Source: an uncultured Sphingomonas sp. | Lineage (GTDB): Bacteria; Pseudomonadota; Alphaproteobacteria; Sphingomonadales; Sphingomonadaceae | Direction: 5' to 3' | Assembly (NCBI GenBank): GCA_913775315.1 | Contig: CAJYIX010000022.1 | Location: forward strand, 1 to 64,000 | Length of the DNA: 64,000 bases | Shown: positions 36,484 through 45,143 of the stretch, one piece after another | How the letters are laid out: every line of letters begins with the position of its first letter | Position numbering within the stretch: position 1 is the stretch's first letter | The notes under the pieces: model-generated | Databases searched by the model: none | The model's input: only the letters and a program-made list of their open reading frames with translations | Told to the model about the DNA's origin: nothing | Translations under genes and position numbers: made by a program

Positions 36484-38394
36484 ATGCGCCGTCGTCTCGC
36501 GTTCGCCGCCGTCCTGCTCGCCTCGTCCGCCGCGGCGCTTGCGCAGCAGGGCAATTCGATGCCCCAGCCGCTGCCGTTCGAGGACTTGATCCCCGCGCCG
36601 CGCGACGTCGACTATCCGGGCGTCATCCGCCTCGACGTCGACGCGACCGACATCGACCGGGCGATCTTTCGCGTGAAGGAGACGGTGCCGGTCGCACAGG
36701 CGGGGCGCATGACGCTGCTGATGCCCGAATGGCTGCCCGGCAACCACGCCCCGCGCGGGCAGATCGAAAAGCTCGCCGGCCTCGTCATCCGCGCCAATGG
36801 CAAGGTGCTGCCGTGGAAGCGCGATCCGGCCGACGTCTATGCCTTCCACTTCGACGTGCCGGCGGGCGTGAAGAACGTCGAGGCGAGCTTCGAGTTCCTG
36901 TCCGCGACCAAGCCCGATCAGGGCCGGATCATGGTTGCCCCCAACATGCTGAACGTCCAGTGGGAGGCGGTCAGCCTCTATCCCGCCGGCTACTACACCC
37001 GCCGCATCCCGATTCAGGCGAACGTGAAATATCCCGCCGGCTGGACCGCGGCGTCGGGGCTGCCCTCGACCCGAAACGGCCAGACCTATGCCTATCAGCA
37101 GACCGATTACGAGACGCTCCAGGACTCGCCCGTCTTCGCCGGCCGCTATTATCGCGAGTTCAAGCTGAGCGACCGGGTCGACCTCAATGTCTTCGCCGAC
37201 AAGCCCGAGGAACTAGCCGCGACGCCCGAGCAGGTGGCGGCGCACCAGCGCCTTGCCGAACAGGCGGTGAAGCTGTTCGGCGCGCAGCATTACGATCATT
37301 ACGAGTTCCTGTTCGCGATCACCGACCAGATGGGCGGCATCGGCCTCGAACATCATCGCAGCTCGGAAAACGGCGTCCCCTCGGGCTATTTTACCAAGTG
37401 GAACGACGGGCCGGGCCGCCGCAACCTCCTCCCGCACGAGTTCACGCATAGCTGGGACGGCAAGTTCCGCCGCGGCGCGGACCTGTGGACCCCGGACTTC
37501 AAGACGCCGATGCGCAACTCGATGCTGTGGGTGTATGAGGGGCAGACGCAGTTCTGGGGCTATGTCCTCCAGGCGCGCTCGGGCCTCGTGTCCAAGCAGG
37601 ACACGCTCGACATGATGGCCTCGATCTGGGCCAGCCTCGACAACCGGCCCGGCCGCGACTGGCGCCCGATGATCGACACCACCAACGACCCGATCATCTC
37701 CGCCCGCCGGCCCAAGGGCTGGGTCAGCTATCAGCGCAGCGAGGATTACTATAATGAGGGGCTGCTGATCTGGCTCGACGCCGATGCCAAGCTGCGCGAG
37801 CTGTCGGGCGGCAAGAAGTCGATGGACGATTTCGCCCGCGCCTTTTTCGGGGTGCGCGACGGCGACTGGGGCGTGCTGACCTACCAGCTCGACGACGTGG
37901 TCAAGACGCTGGAGGGTATCCAGCCCTATGACTGGCGCAGCTTCCTCGACGAGCGCGTCTATCAGGTGAACCGGCGCGCCCCGCTCGCCGGGTTCGAGAA
38001 GAACGGCTATCGCATCGTCTATACCGAGGATCAGTCGCCCTATCTGAAGAGCACGGAGCGCGAGGGGACTGCCGACTTCTTCTATTCGCTCGGCCTGACG
38101 ATGGGCAAGGAAGGCGCGGTCACTGCCGTCCGCTGGGACAGCCCGGCGTTCGAACAGCGGATCGATGTCGCGACACAGGTCGTGTCGGTGAACGGTGCGG
38201 CCTATACCCCCGACGTGCTGAAGGCGGCGATCACCGCGAACAAGGGCGGGCAGGCGCCGATCAAGCTGCTCGTCAAGCACGACGATCGCTATCGCGAGGC
38301 GGTGATCGATTACCGCGGCGGCCTTCGCTATCCGCGCGCGCAGAAGATCGGGACCGGCGAAAGCGGCCTCGACCGGCTCTTGTCGGCGAAGTGA
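36484..38394 (+). CDS. M61 family metallopeptidase with PDZ domain
   Basis: 636-aa secreted or periplasmic glycyl aminopeptidase-type enzyme. Signal peptide 1-20 (ending AAALA), N-terminal beta domain, catalytic M61 domain with zinc motif HEFTH at residues 318-322 in LLPHEFTHSWDGKFRR and a downstream LWVYEGQTQFWGYV glutamate, and a C-terminal PDZ-like domain (about 530-610, AVTAVRWDSPAFEQ). The motif is complete, so catalysis is likely. Diverges from the membrane methyltransferase operon across 145 bases. Confidence 0.94.
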   Translation: MRRRLAFAAVLLASSAAALAQQGNSMPQPLPFEDLIPAPRDVDYPGVIRLDVDATDIDRAIFRVKETVPVAQAGRMTLLMPEWLPGNHAPRGQIEKLAGLVIRANGKVLPWKRDPADVYAFHFDVPAGVKNVEASFEFLSATKPDQGRIMVAPNMLNVQWEAVSLYPAGYYTRRIPIQANVKYPAGWTAASGLPSTRNGQTYAYQQTDYETLQDSPVFAGRYYREFKLSDRVDLNVFADKPEELAATPEQVAAHQRLAEQAVKLFGAQHYDHYEFLFAITDQMGGIGLEHHRSSENGVPSGYFTKWNDGPGRRNLLPHEFTHSWDGKFRRGADLWTPDFKTPMRNSMLWVYEGQTQFWGYVLQARSGLVSKQDTLDMMASIWASLDNRPGRDWRPMIDTTNDPIISARRPKGWVSYQRSEDYYNEGLLIWLDADAKLRELSGGKKSMDDFARAFFGVRDGDWGVLTYQLDDVVKTLEGIQPYDWRSFLDERVYQVNRRAPLAGFEKNGYRIVYTEDQSPYLKSTEREGTADFFYSLGLTMGKEGAVTAVRWDSPAFEQRIDVATQVVSVNGAAYTPDVLKAAITANKGGQAPIKLLVKHDDRYREAVIDYRGGLRYPRAQKIGTGESGLDRLLSAK

Positions 38395-38511
38395 TGACGC
38401 GGCGCCGGCACTGACCGGCGCAAGACGAGGGACAATCGGTGCGGTGCCGCATTGACGCGCCGCACCGAATGCCTATGCGCATCGCCCAAGTCTTATCAGG
38501 GAGTTTGGACC

Positions 38512-39093
38512 ATGCGCATCGACAAGGTGCCCGTCGGCAAGTCGCCGCCCGACGATCTCAACGTCATCATCGAAGTGCCGACCGGCGGCGAGCCGGTGAA
38601 GTACGAGTTCGACAAGGCGTCGGGCGCGCTGTTCGTCGACCGCATCCTGCACACGCCGATGCGCTACCCGGCGAACTACGGCTTCGTGCCGCACACGCTG
38701 AGCCCCGACGGCGATCCGCTCGACGCGCTGGTCGTCGCGCGTAGCCCGTTCATCCCCGGTTGCGTCGTGCGCGCCCGCCCGATCGCGGTGCTGAACCTCG
38801 AGGACGAGGCCGGCGGCGACGAGAAGCTCGTCTGCGTGCCCGTCGATTCGACCTTCCCCTATTACACCAAGGTCGACGGCAAGGACGACCTGCCCGAGAT
38901 CGTGTTCGAGCAGATCGAGCACTTCTTCACCCACTACAAGGACCTCGAAAAGAAGAAGTGGGTCCGCATCGGCACCTGGGGCGACCGGGACGAGGCGCGC
39001 CGGGTGACGATGGAGGCGATCGAGCGCTACAACGCCGAGAAGGCCAAGGGCGAAGAGCCGATGAACCACGACGTCCCTGGCCGCGAGGACTGA
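38512..39093 (+). CDS. ppa: inorganic diphosphatase
   Basis: 193-aa family I soluble pyrophosphatase, hydrolysing pyrophosphate to drive biosynthesis. The metal cluster aspartates lie in DGDPLDALV (D66, D68, D71), with YPANYGFVPHT just before and FFTHYKDLEKKKWVRIGTWG after. A good GGGAG Shine-Dalgarno precedes the ATG. An 8-bp hairpin (38437-38444 with 38460-38467) in the leader has no obvious role. Confidence 0.97.
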   Translation: MRIDKVPVGKSPPDDLNVIIEVPTGGEPVKYEFDKASGALFVDRILHTPMRYPANYGFVPHTLSPDGDPLDALVVARSPFIPGCVVRARPIAVLNLEDEAGGDEKLVCVPVDSTFPYYTKVDGKDDLPEIVFEQIEHFFTHYKDLEKKKWVRIGTWGDRDEARRVTMEAIERYNAEKAKGEEPMNHDVPGRED

Positions 39094-39098
39094 GGGCG

Positions 39099-39737
39099 AT
39101 GAGCGGCGCCGGCGAGCTCAAGGCACGTGCGGCGCTGCTCGGCCTGTTCGAGACGCCGGTACTGCACGCACAGGTCACCGATCCGTCGGCGACCTGTGCG
39201 GCGCTTGCCGAGGCGGTGCGCGCGAGGCGAGCGATCCATGCGGGCGTCGACCGCTCCAATGTCGGTGGCTGGCATTCGGCGACGGACATGCTCGAATGGG
39301 GCGGTCCGGCAGCGCGCGAGGTCGCCGATCTGGCAGTCCGGCTGGCAAAGCGGCTGTCGCATTTCGACGGCCGCGATGCGGGTTCGGTCGAGTGGAGCGT
39401 CCGCATGTGGGCAAACGTCTCGCCCCCCGGCGCGCTCAACATGAGCCATGCGCATCCGGGCGTCCTCTGGGCGGCTGTCTTCTACGTCGACATGGGCGAT
39501 GCCGGCGAGGGCGGCGGCGAACTCTATCTCGAGGACCCGCGTTTTCCGCTGCCACAGGCGCGAATGGCGGGGTTCCGGATGATCGGCGGCGACGGACAGC
39601 CGCAATCACCCGACCGGCGTATTACGACCAAAGCGGGCGACCTGGTCGTTTTTCCCGCGTGGCTACGCCACGGGGTCCGCCCACACGGCGGCACGCGTGA
39701 GCGCATCTCGATCGCGATGAACCTCGACGCGACCTGA
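39099..39737 (+). CDS. TIGR02466-type putative 2OG-Fe(II) oxygenase
   Basis: 212 aa. N-terminal LFETPVLHAQV and the core MSHAHPGVLWAAVFYVDMGD...GGELYLEDPRF followed by GDLVVFPAWLRHGVRPHGG are typical of the TIGR02466 oxygenase family (double-stranded beta helix). Candidate iron ligands are the histidines of SHAHPG and of LRHGV. The substrate is unknown. ATG 39099 follows ppa by five bases, with a possible GAGGG Shine-Dalgarno spanning the ppa stop, so it is probably co-transcribed with ppa. Confidence 0.85.
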   Translation: MSGAGELKARAALLGLFETPVLHAQVTDPSATCAALAEAVRARRAIHAGVDRSNVGGWHSATDMLEWGGPAAREVADLAVRLAKRLSHFDGRDAGSVEWSVRMWANVSPPGALNMSHAHPGVLWAAVFYVDMGDAGEGGGELYLEDPRFPLPQARMAGFRMIGGDGQPQSPDRRITTKAGDLVVFPAWLRHGVRPHGGTRERISIAMNLDAT

Positions 39738-39759
39738 CACGCCGAGGTTCAGCGATTAA

Positions 39760-40038
39760 TCACTCGGGCTTGCGGCCGAACGCGGCGAACAGCGCGGCAC
39801 CGGCAGCGGCGGCGATGCCGATCGCGGCGAGCGGCTGGCGACGCGCGAACTCGAGCGCGGGCTCCAGCGTATCCTCGATCGCGGCCTGGAAATGGCCGAG
39901 CGACTTCTGGCCGCGACCCTCGGCCGAATCGGCTGCGCCCTCGGCCTCGAGATTCTTGTCGTCCACGGCCGAACCGAGCGTCTGCTTGGCCTTGCCACCC
40001 AGTTCGCGGATGGTCCCTTCGACGATATTCTCGTTCAT
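39760..40038 (-). CDS. CsbD family protein with C-terminal membrane anchor
   Basis: 92 aa. The N-terminal part (NIVEGTIRELGGKAKQTLGSAVDD) is the CsbD stress-protein helix; the second half contains an amphipathic stretch and a C-terminal hydrophobic helix (PLAAIGIAAAAGAALFAAFG). Families of this kind are induced in general stress, as in B. subtilis CsbD under sigma B; the molecular role is unknown. Convergent with the oxygenase gene; 22 bases between stops. Confidence 0.85.
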   Translation of the reverse strand: MNENIVEGTIRELGGKAKQTLGSAVDDKNLEAEGAADSAEGRGQKSLGHFQAAIEDTLEPALEFARRQPLAAIGIAAAAGAALFAAFGRKPE

Positions 40039-40087
40039 GTCAGTCCTCCGTTGTCGGAGGGCATGACGCACCGCAGCGGCGAAAGTT

Positions 40088-40753
40088 TCAGCCGCGCACC
40101 AGCTTCGGATAGGCGGCCCGAAGCGCCGCGACCTTCGCCACGTCCCAGCGCAGGATGTACGGATGGCGCGGATTGCGGCGCGCGAAATCCTGATGCTCGG
40201 CCTCGGCGGGGAAGAAGCCCCCCTGCTCGATCCGCGTGACGATCGGCTTGCCGCCATAGGGGTTCGCCTTCTTGAGCTGCGCGATATAGCGCGCCGCCAC
40301 CGCCGCCTGCTCACGCGATTGCGGGAAGATGGCCGAGCGATAGCTGGGTCCGCTGTCCGGGCCCTGCCGATTGAGCTGCGTCGGGTCGTGCGCGACCGAG
40401 AAATAGAGCTGGAGCAGGCGCCCATAGCTGACGACGCTGGGGTCGTAGGTGATCCGCACCGCCTCGGCATGGCGCGTCCGCTCGGTCGAGACGGCGCCGT
40501 AATTGGCCGTCGCCCGGTCGCCGCCGGCATAGCCGGAGGTGACGTCGGTGACGCCCTTCACCTGCTCGAACACCGCCTCCATGCCCCAGAAGCAGCCGCC
40601 CGCCAGCACGGCGACGGCGCGTCCCTTGCCCGCGGGCACGTCGGCGGCGGGGGCGGGTATCGGTACCGCGCGCTCGGCATGACCCGGCGCGGCGGTGAGG
40701 GCGAGTCCGACGGCAGCGGCACCGGCCAGGCCGGCGATCCAGAACGGCTTCAT
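40088..40753 (-). CDS. msrA: periplasmic peptide-methionine (S)-S-oxide reductase
   Basis: 221 aa. A signal peptide covers about residues 1-26 (AAVGLALTAAPGHA), so the enzyme is exported. The MsrA domain carries the active site GCFWGMEA with C54, plus SGYAGG and HAEAVRITYDP. C54 is the only cysteine in the whole protein: the resolving cysteines present in E. coli MsrA are absent, so reduction must use an external thiol. It repairs oxidised methionines in the periplasm. Confidence 0.93.
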   Translation of the reverse strand: MKPFWIAGLAGAAAVGLALTAAPGHAERAVPIPAPAADVPAGKGRAVAVLAGGCFWGMEAVFEQVKGVTDVTSGYAGGDRATANYGAVSTERTRHAEAVRITYDPSVVSYGRLLQLYFSVAHDPTQLNRQGPDSGPSYRSAIFPQSREQAAVAARYIAQLKKANPYGGKPIVTRIEQGGFFPAEAEHQDFARRNPRHPYILRWDVAKVAALRAAYPKLVRG

Positions 40754-40891
40754 GATGGCCTCCTTCGTTCGCCCCCAAGATGGTGCGCCGGACGGCAAAG
40801 GAAAAGCGTCCATTGGCGACCAAGGATGCAACGCCAGTGACGCACGGCACGTTTAGGGGCGGGGCCTGTAATCGCGTTCGGGGATGTGACC

Positions 40892-41074
40892 GTGACGATC
40901 TTTCATCCACTGCTTGTCGAGGCGGTGCGCGACGCGCGCCCGCTGGACGAACACGAACTCATGCTGTTCGCCGAATCGATCCGCGATCAGGTGCGGCCGG
41001 TCAGACATGCGCCCACCGAGGCGCCGCTGTTCCAATGGGCGAGGCGCGCGGTGGAGGGGTCGCGGGTCAGGTGA
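40892..41074 (+). CDS. hypothetical small protein
   Basis: About 60 aa (62 if GTG 40886 is the start). Sequence TIFHPLLVEAVRDARPLDEHELMLFAESIRDQVRPVRHAPTE has the look of a real short alpha-helical protein rather than a shadow frame, and GGGG lies eight bases before GTG 40892. No family recognised. It converges on the small membrane protein with an 8-base overlap. Confidence 0.45.
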   Translation: MTIFHPLLVEAVRDARPLDEHELMLFAESIRDQVRPVRHAPTEAPLFQWARRAVEGSRVR

Positions 41075-41225
41075 TTGCGGGCGTGACCGAGGCGTCGGCC
41101 GTCACCGGCGGATACATCGGCTGATCCTCGGGCTGCGCGATCTGAAGCCCGACCAGTGCCATTGCACCCAGCGCGAAGCCCGAAAGGAAGTGCCGGAGAA
41201 AGCCGGCGGGCGTCTTGTTCGTCAT
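41067..41225 (-). CDS. small single-helix membrane protein
   Basis: 52 aa. One predicted transmembrane helix (FLSGFALGAMALVGLQIA) near the N-terminus followed by a polar tail QPEDQPMYPPVTADASVTPAIT. AGGGAC lies about seven bases before ATG 41225. Short proteins of this layout occur in sphingomonads with no known role. Bases 41226-41384 upstream contain no gene; an imperfect inverted repeat (TGAACG with CGTTCA) at about 41308-41334 may be the 3' end signal of the aminotransferase gene. Confidence 0.55.
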   Translation of the reverse strand: MTNKTPAGFLRHFLSGFALGAMALVGLQIAQPEDQPMYPPVTADASVTPAIT

Positions 41226-41384
41226 CGTCAGTCCCTTTGGCCGGGGGCGAATGCCCGTTGATCCTCTCAAGCCTCAATGCTCGCCGGCCGTTGTAGCGAT
41301 TCGGGTTGAACGAACGGTGGACCGCCCGTTCATCTTGCAGTTTGGTTTGGGCGCGGGCCGGTGCCGCCTACGCGCGGGAGCGCG

Positions 41385-42584
41385 TCACCGAAGTGCGCTG
41401 ATCGCCTCGCCGATCCGCTCGCACGCCTGACGCAGCAGGTCGTCGCTGGTGGCGTAGCTGATGCGGAGCGCCGGCGAGAGGCCGAACGCGCCGCCATGCA
41501 CCGCCGCGACACGCCCCTCGTCGAGCAGATAGCCGACGATCTTCTCGTCGGTGTCGAGCAGATCGCCCTTTGGCGTCGTCTTGCCGATCACCCCCGACAG
41601 GTCGGGATAGACGTAGAACGCCCCCTCCGGCGTCGGACAGGTGACGCCCGGAATTGCGTTGAGCATGCCCACCACGAGGTCGCGGCGCTTCTGGAAAGCC
41701 TTTGCCCGCTCGCCGAGGAAATCCTGCGGGCCTGACAGGGCCGCCACCGCCGCCGCCTGCGCGATCGAACAGGGGTTGGAGGTCGATTGGGACTGGAGCT
41801 TGGCCATCGCCTTGATGAGCCACGGCGCGCCCGCGGCGAAACCGATGCGCCAGCCGGTCATCGAATAGGCCTTGGAACAGCCGTTCACCGTTAGCGTGCG
41901 GTCGTAGAGCGTCGGGCACACCTGCGCGATCGTCGCGAACTCGAACCCGTCATACGTGATGTGCTCGTACATGTCGTCGGCCATCACCCAGACATGCGGA
42001 TGCCGCTCCAGCATCCGGCCGATCGCGCGAAGCTCGTCGGCGGTGTACGCCGCGCCCGTGGGATTGGAGGGCGAGTTGAGGATCAGCCACTTGGTCTTCT
42101 GCGTGATCGCCGCCTCGATCTGGTCGGACGTCACCTTGTAATGCTGGTCGGAGCCGGCCGCGACGAACACCGGCGTGCCGCCCGCGAACTGGACGATGTC
42201 GGGATAGCTTACCCAATAGGGCGCGGGCACGATCACCTCGTCGCCCGGGTCGATCGTCGCGACCAGCGCGTTGAACAGCGTGTGCTTGCCGCCGACGTTC
42301 ACGCTCACCTGGTCGGGGGTATAGGTCAGGTCGTTGTCGCGCGCGAACTTGTCGACGATCGCCTTCTTGAGCGCGGCGGTGCCGTCGACATTGGTATATT
42401 TGGTCTGCCCGTCGAGAATGGCCTGGATCGCGGCCTCCTTCACGAAGTCGGGCGTGTCGAAATCGGGCTCGCCCGCACCCAGACCGATCACGTCGACGCC
42501 CTTGGCCTTCAGCTCGAGCACGCGCGAGGTCATCGCGAGCGTGGCGGAGGGCTGGATGCGGCCGAGCGCGGTCGAGGGCGTCAT
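41385..42584 (-). CDS. aspC: pyridoxal phosphate-dependent aspartate aminotransferase
   Basis: 399-aa class I aminotransferase (prokaryotic AspAT-Ib type), exchanging aspartate/oxaloacetate with glutamate/2-oxoglutarate; related members also make prephenate transaminase products. The PLP lysine is K238 in NGCSKAYSMTGWRIGF; NPTG (NSPSNPTGAAY) and DDMYEH bind cofactor. The gene lies just after the small membrane protein gene on the minus strand. ATG 42584 chosen because the TALGRIQPSATLAMTSR block is the usual N-terminus. Confidence 0.94.
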   Translation of the reverse strand: MTPSTALGRIQPSATLAMTSRVLELKAKGVDVIGLGAGEPDFDTPDFVKEAAIQAILDGQTKYTNVDGTAALKKAIVDKFARDNDLTYTPDQVSVNVGGKHTLFNALVATIDPGDEVIVPAPYWVSYPDIVQFAGGTPVFVAAGSDQHYKVTSDQIEAAITQKTKWLILNSPSNPTGAAYTADELRAIGRMLERHPHVWVMADDMYEHITYDGFEFATIAQVCPTLYDRTLTVNGCSKAYSMTGWRIGFAAGAPWLIKAMAKLQSQSTSNPCSIAQAAAVAALSGPQDFLGERAKAFQKRRDLVVGMLNAIPGVTCPTPEGAFYVYPDLSGVIGKTTPKGDLLDTDEKIVGYLLDEGRVAAVHGGAFGLSPALRISYATSDDLLRQACERIGEAISALR

Positions 42585-42629
42585 GGATCGGGCTTTCGGT
42601 TGGCGGCGCACGAAGTTGCGCCGGCGCGC

Positions 42630-44378
42630 CTATACGCTTGTCGTTTGTGACGCCGCAACCGTAACCGCCGAAACCAGCCCACGCAGTGCATTGCCGAGCA
42701 GGAAACCGCCCGCAAGGTCGGCGGGGATCAGGTCGCGCTCGACCGCACGCCCGCTGGCAAGCAATCCGGCACGCAGGATGCCGGGCAGCACGCCGCGCGT
42801 CGCGGGGGGAGTCAGCAGCACGCCGTCCCGCTCGACGAAGAGGCTGGTGAAGCTGCCTTCGGTCAGGAAGCCATCGGGATCGACGAACACCACCTCGTCA
42901 GCGGTCCCGCGCGCCGCGTCGTAGAAACGCCGGTCGCTGGTCTTGTGGCGCAGGCGGAAATCGGCCGGATCGACGGGCAGCGGCACGACCGCCACGTGCC
43001 ATGGCTCGGGTTTCGCCGGCGGCAGGGGGCTCGTCTCGATCGCCACCGCGCCGCCCGGGCTCAGCATCAGCCGCACCCGAGCGCCCTCGCGCAGGCGGAA
43101 GGTCGCGGCCTGAAGCTCGTTGCGGACGGCATGACGATCAAACGGATAGCCGAACGTCGCGGCACTTTCGCGCATCCGCGCCAGATGCCGTTCGAGCAAC
43201 AGCAGCCCCTCGTGCGGGTCGAAGCGCATCGTCTCGATCAGGTCGAACGCCCGACCTCCGCGGGTCAGGAACGCCCCCTTGGCAAGACACTCGTCCCATT
43301 CGTCGGATGCGCGTGAATCGGCGACGATGCCCGAGCCGAGGCCGAGGATCGCGCAATCGCTGCCCGCGGACAGCGTCAGGGTGCGGATCGCCACGTTGAA
43401 CGCCGAATCGCCATCGGGCGCGAAATGACCGATCGCGCCGGTATAGAGCCCGCGCGGGGCCCGCTCGATCGCATCAATCGCCTGCATTGCGCGCAGCTTG
43501 GGCGCGCCGGTGATCGAACCACAGGGGAACAGCGCGGCGATCACGTCCACCGCATCGCGGCCCGGGGCCAGTTCGGCCTCCACGGTCGAGGTCATCTGAT
43601 GAACGGTCGGATAGTGCTCGACCTCGAACAGGCGCGGCACCTTGACGCTACCGGCGATGCCGACGCGCGCCAGGTCGTTGCGCATCAGGTCGACGATCAT
43701 CAAGTTCTCGGCGCGTTGCTTGGGATCGGCGGCGAGCGCCTGTGCTGCGGCGTGGTCGGCGGCAGGATCGGGGTCGCGCGGCGCTGTCCCCTTCATCGGC
43801 CGCGCGGTGAGGCGGCCGCCCTCCAGGGCAAAGAACAGCTCGGGCGACAGCGACAGATGCACCGCCTCCCCGGTCGAAACGACCGCGCCCCACCCCGCCC
43901 CCGATGCGGCGCGCAGCCGGGCATAGGCGGCCAGCGGATCGCCGATCACCCGGGCGCTCGCCGGAAAGGTTAGGTTCGCCTGATAGATGTCGCCCGCGCG
44001 AATGAGCGCCAGCACCTCGTCCAGCCGCGCCGCATAGGTGGCGAAGTCGATGCCCGGCTCGGCCGGTCCGACCCAAGCGCCCCGCGGATCGGGCAGCGTC
44101 CGCGGATCGAACGGCTGCACCCGCTCGAACAGCCCGAACCACGCGAGCGGATCGCCAGGCGAGGCGGGGGCGCGATCCTCGAACGCCGCGCCCGCGCCAT
44201 AGGCAAGGAACCCCGCCGCGTGCAGTCCGTCGTTAAGTCCCGCCCGGATCGCATCGAGGACGCCCGCGACCTCACTCGGCTCGCGCGCGACGAGCACACG
44301 CGCCGGATCGCGGTACAGCCGCGCGATGCCGCCCGGCCGCGCGTCGTCCAGCAGCACATATGGTCCGTCCGCCCCCAT
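42630..44378 (-). CDS. pabBC: fused aminodeoxychorismate synthase component I and aminodeoxychorismate lyase
   Basis: 582 aa. Residues 1-350 form a PabB chorismate-binding domain (PMKGTAPRDPDPAADHAAAQ, then LFPCGSITGAPKLRAM), adding ammonia to chorismate; residues about 375-582 form a class IV PLP transaminase-like PabC domain (FDLIETMRFDPHEG, then DEVVFVDPDGFLTEGSFTSLFV) that releases pyruvate to give 4-aminobenzoate for folate. Fusion of the two steps is known in some bacteria. The start is unclear: ATG 44378 has GGAGG very close, and GTG 44387 is an alternative. No pabA is present in the window. Confidence 0.92.
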   Translation of the reverse strand: MGADGPYVLLDDARPGGIARLYRDPARVLVAREPSEVAGVLDAIRAGLNDGLHAAGFLAYGAGAAFEDRAPASPGDPLAWFGLFERVQPFDPRTLPDPRGAWVGPAEPGIDFATYAARLDEVLALIRAGDIYQANLTFPASARVIGDPLAAYARLRAASGAGWGAVVSTGEAVHLSLSPELFFALEGGRLTARPMKGTAPRDPDPAADHAAAQALAADPKQRAENLMIVDLMRNDLARVGIAGSVKVPRLFEVEHYPTVHQMTSTVEAELAPGRDAVDVIAALFPCGSITGAPKLRAMQAIDAIERAPRGLYTGAIGHFAPDGDSAFNVAIRTLTLSAGSDCAILGLGSGIVADSRASDEWDECLAKGAFLTRGGRAFDLIETMRFDPHEGLLLLERHLARMRESAATFGYPFDRHAVRNELQAATFRLREGARVRLMLSPGGAVAIETSPLPPAKPEPWHVAVVPLPVDPADFRLRHKTSDRRFYDAARGTADEVVFVDPDGFLTEGSFTSLFVERDGVLLTPPATRGVLPGILRAGLLASGRAVERDLIPADLAGGFLLGNALRGLVSAVTVAASQTTSV

Positions 44379-44455
44379 GTCCTCCACCTGCCGCGCGGGG
44401 GCGGTCGCGGCAAGCCTCGTTGTCGGACGCGCGCCCGCGGCCTATGCGGGGACGC

Positions 44456-45118
44456 ATGACCCAGCCCCCGCTTCGCGCGACGATCATCCCCGTCACTCCG
44501 CTTCAGCAGAACTGCACGCTGTTCTGGTGCACCGCGACGATGAAGGCGGCGGTGGTCGATCCGGGCGGCGACATCGCCCGGATCGAAAGTGCGATCGCGC
44601 AGGCCGGCGTCACGGTCGAGAAGATCCTCGTCACCCACGGCCATATCGACCATTGCGGCGAGGCCAAGCCGCTCGCCGACAGGCTCGGCGTGCCGATCGA
44701 GGGGCCGCACGAGGCCGACCGCTTCTGGATCGCGCGGCTGGACGAGGATGGGCGCAATTACGGCATCCGCGGCGTGGTGTTCGAGCCCGATCGCTGGCTG
44801 ACCGAGGGCGAGAGCGTGACCGTCGGCGACCTGACGTTGTCGGTCTGGCACTGCCCCGGCCACACGCCCGGCCATGTCATCTTCCACCACGCGCCCTCGA
44901 AACTGGCGATCGTCGGCGACGTGCTGTTCAAGGGGTCGATCGGCCGCACCGACTTCCCGCTCGGCGATCACGACGCGCTGATCGAGGCGATCGTGACCAA
45001 GCTGTGGCCGATGGGCGACGACACGCTGTTCCTGCCCGGCCATGGCGAGCCTGGCCGATTCGGCGACGAGCGCCGCAGCAACCCGTTCGTCGCCGACCGC
45101 GTGCTCGCCGGGGCCTGA
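44456..45118 (+). CDS. MBL-fold metallo-hydrolase (glyoxalase II-like, YcbL type)
   Basis: 220-aa metallo-beta-lactamase fold protein. Metal motif THGHIDHCGE (HxHxDH) at about residues 58-67, then HCPGHTPGH, VGDVLFKGSIGRTDF and a final FLPGHGEPG histidine complete the binuclear site. YcbL-like enzymes hydrolyse hydroxyacyl-glutathione thioesters; the exact substrate is inferred. Divergent from pabBC and 25 bases upstream of the convergent Crp gene stop. Confidence 0.9.
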   Translation: MTQPPLRATIIPVTPLQQNCTLFWCTATMKAAVVDPGGDIARIESAIAQAGVTVEKILVTHGHIDHCGEAKPLADRLGVPIEGPHEADRFWIARLDEDGRNYGIRGVVFEPDRWLTEGESVTVGDLTLSVWHCPGHTPGHVIFHHAPSKLAIVGDVLFKGSIGRTDFPLGDHDALIEAIVTKLWPMGDDTLFLPGHGEPGRFGDERRSNPFVADRVLAGA

Positions 45119-45143
45119 CGCCGAGCCTTGTTGCAGGCGGGGC

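Noticed and set aside
38401..38511. Hairpins between the M61 peptidase and ppa as regulatory RNA
   Set aside because: A 7-bp stem at 38402-38420 and an 8-bp stem around 38437-38467 are short for a GC-rich genome and have no U-tract or known family.
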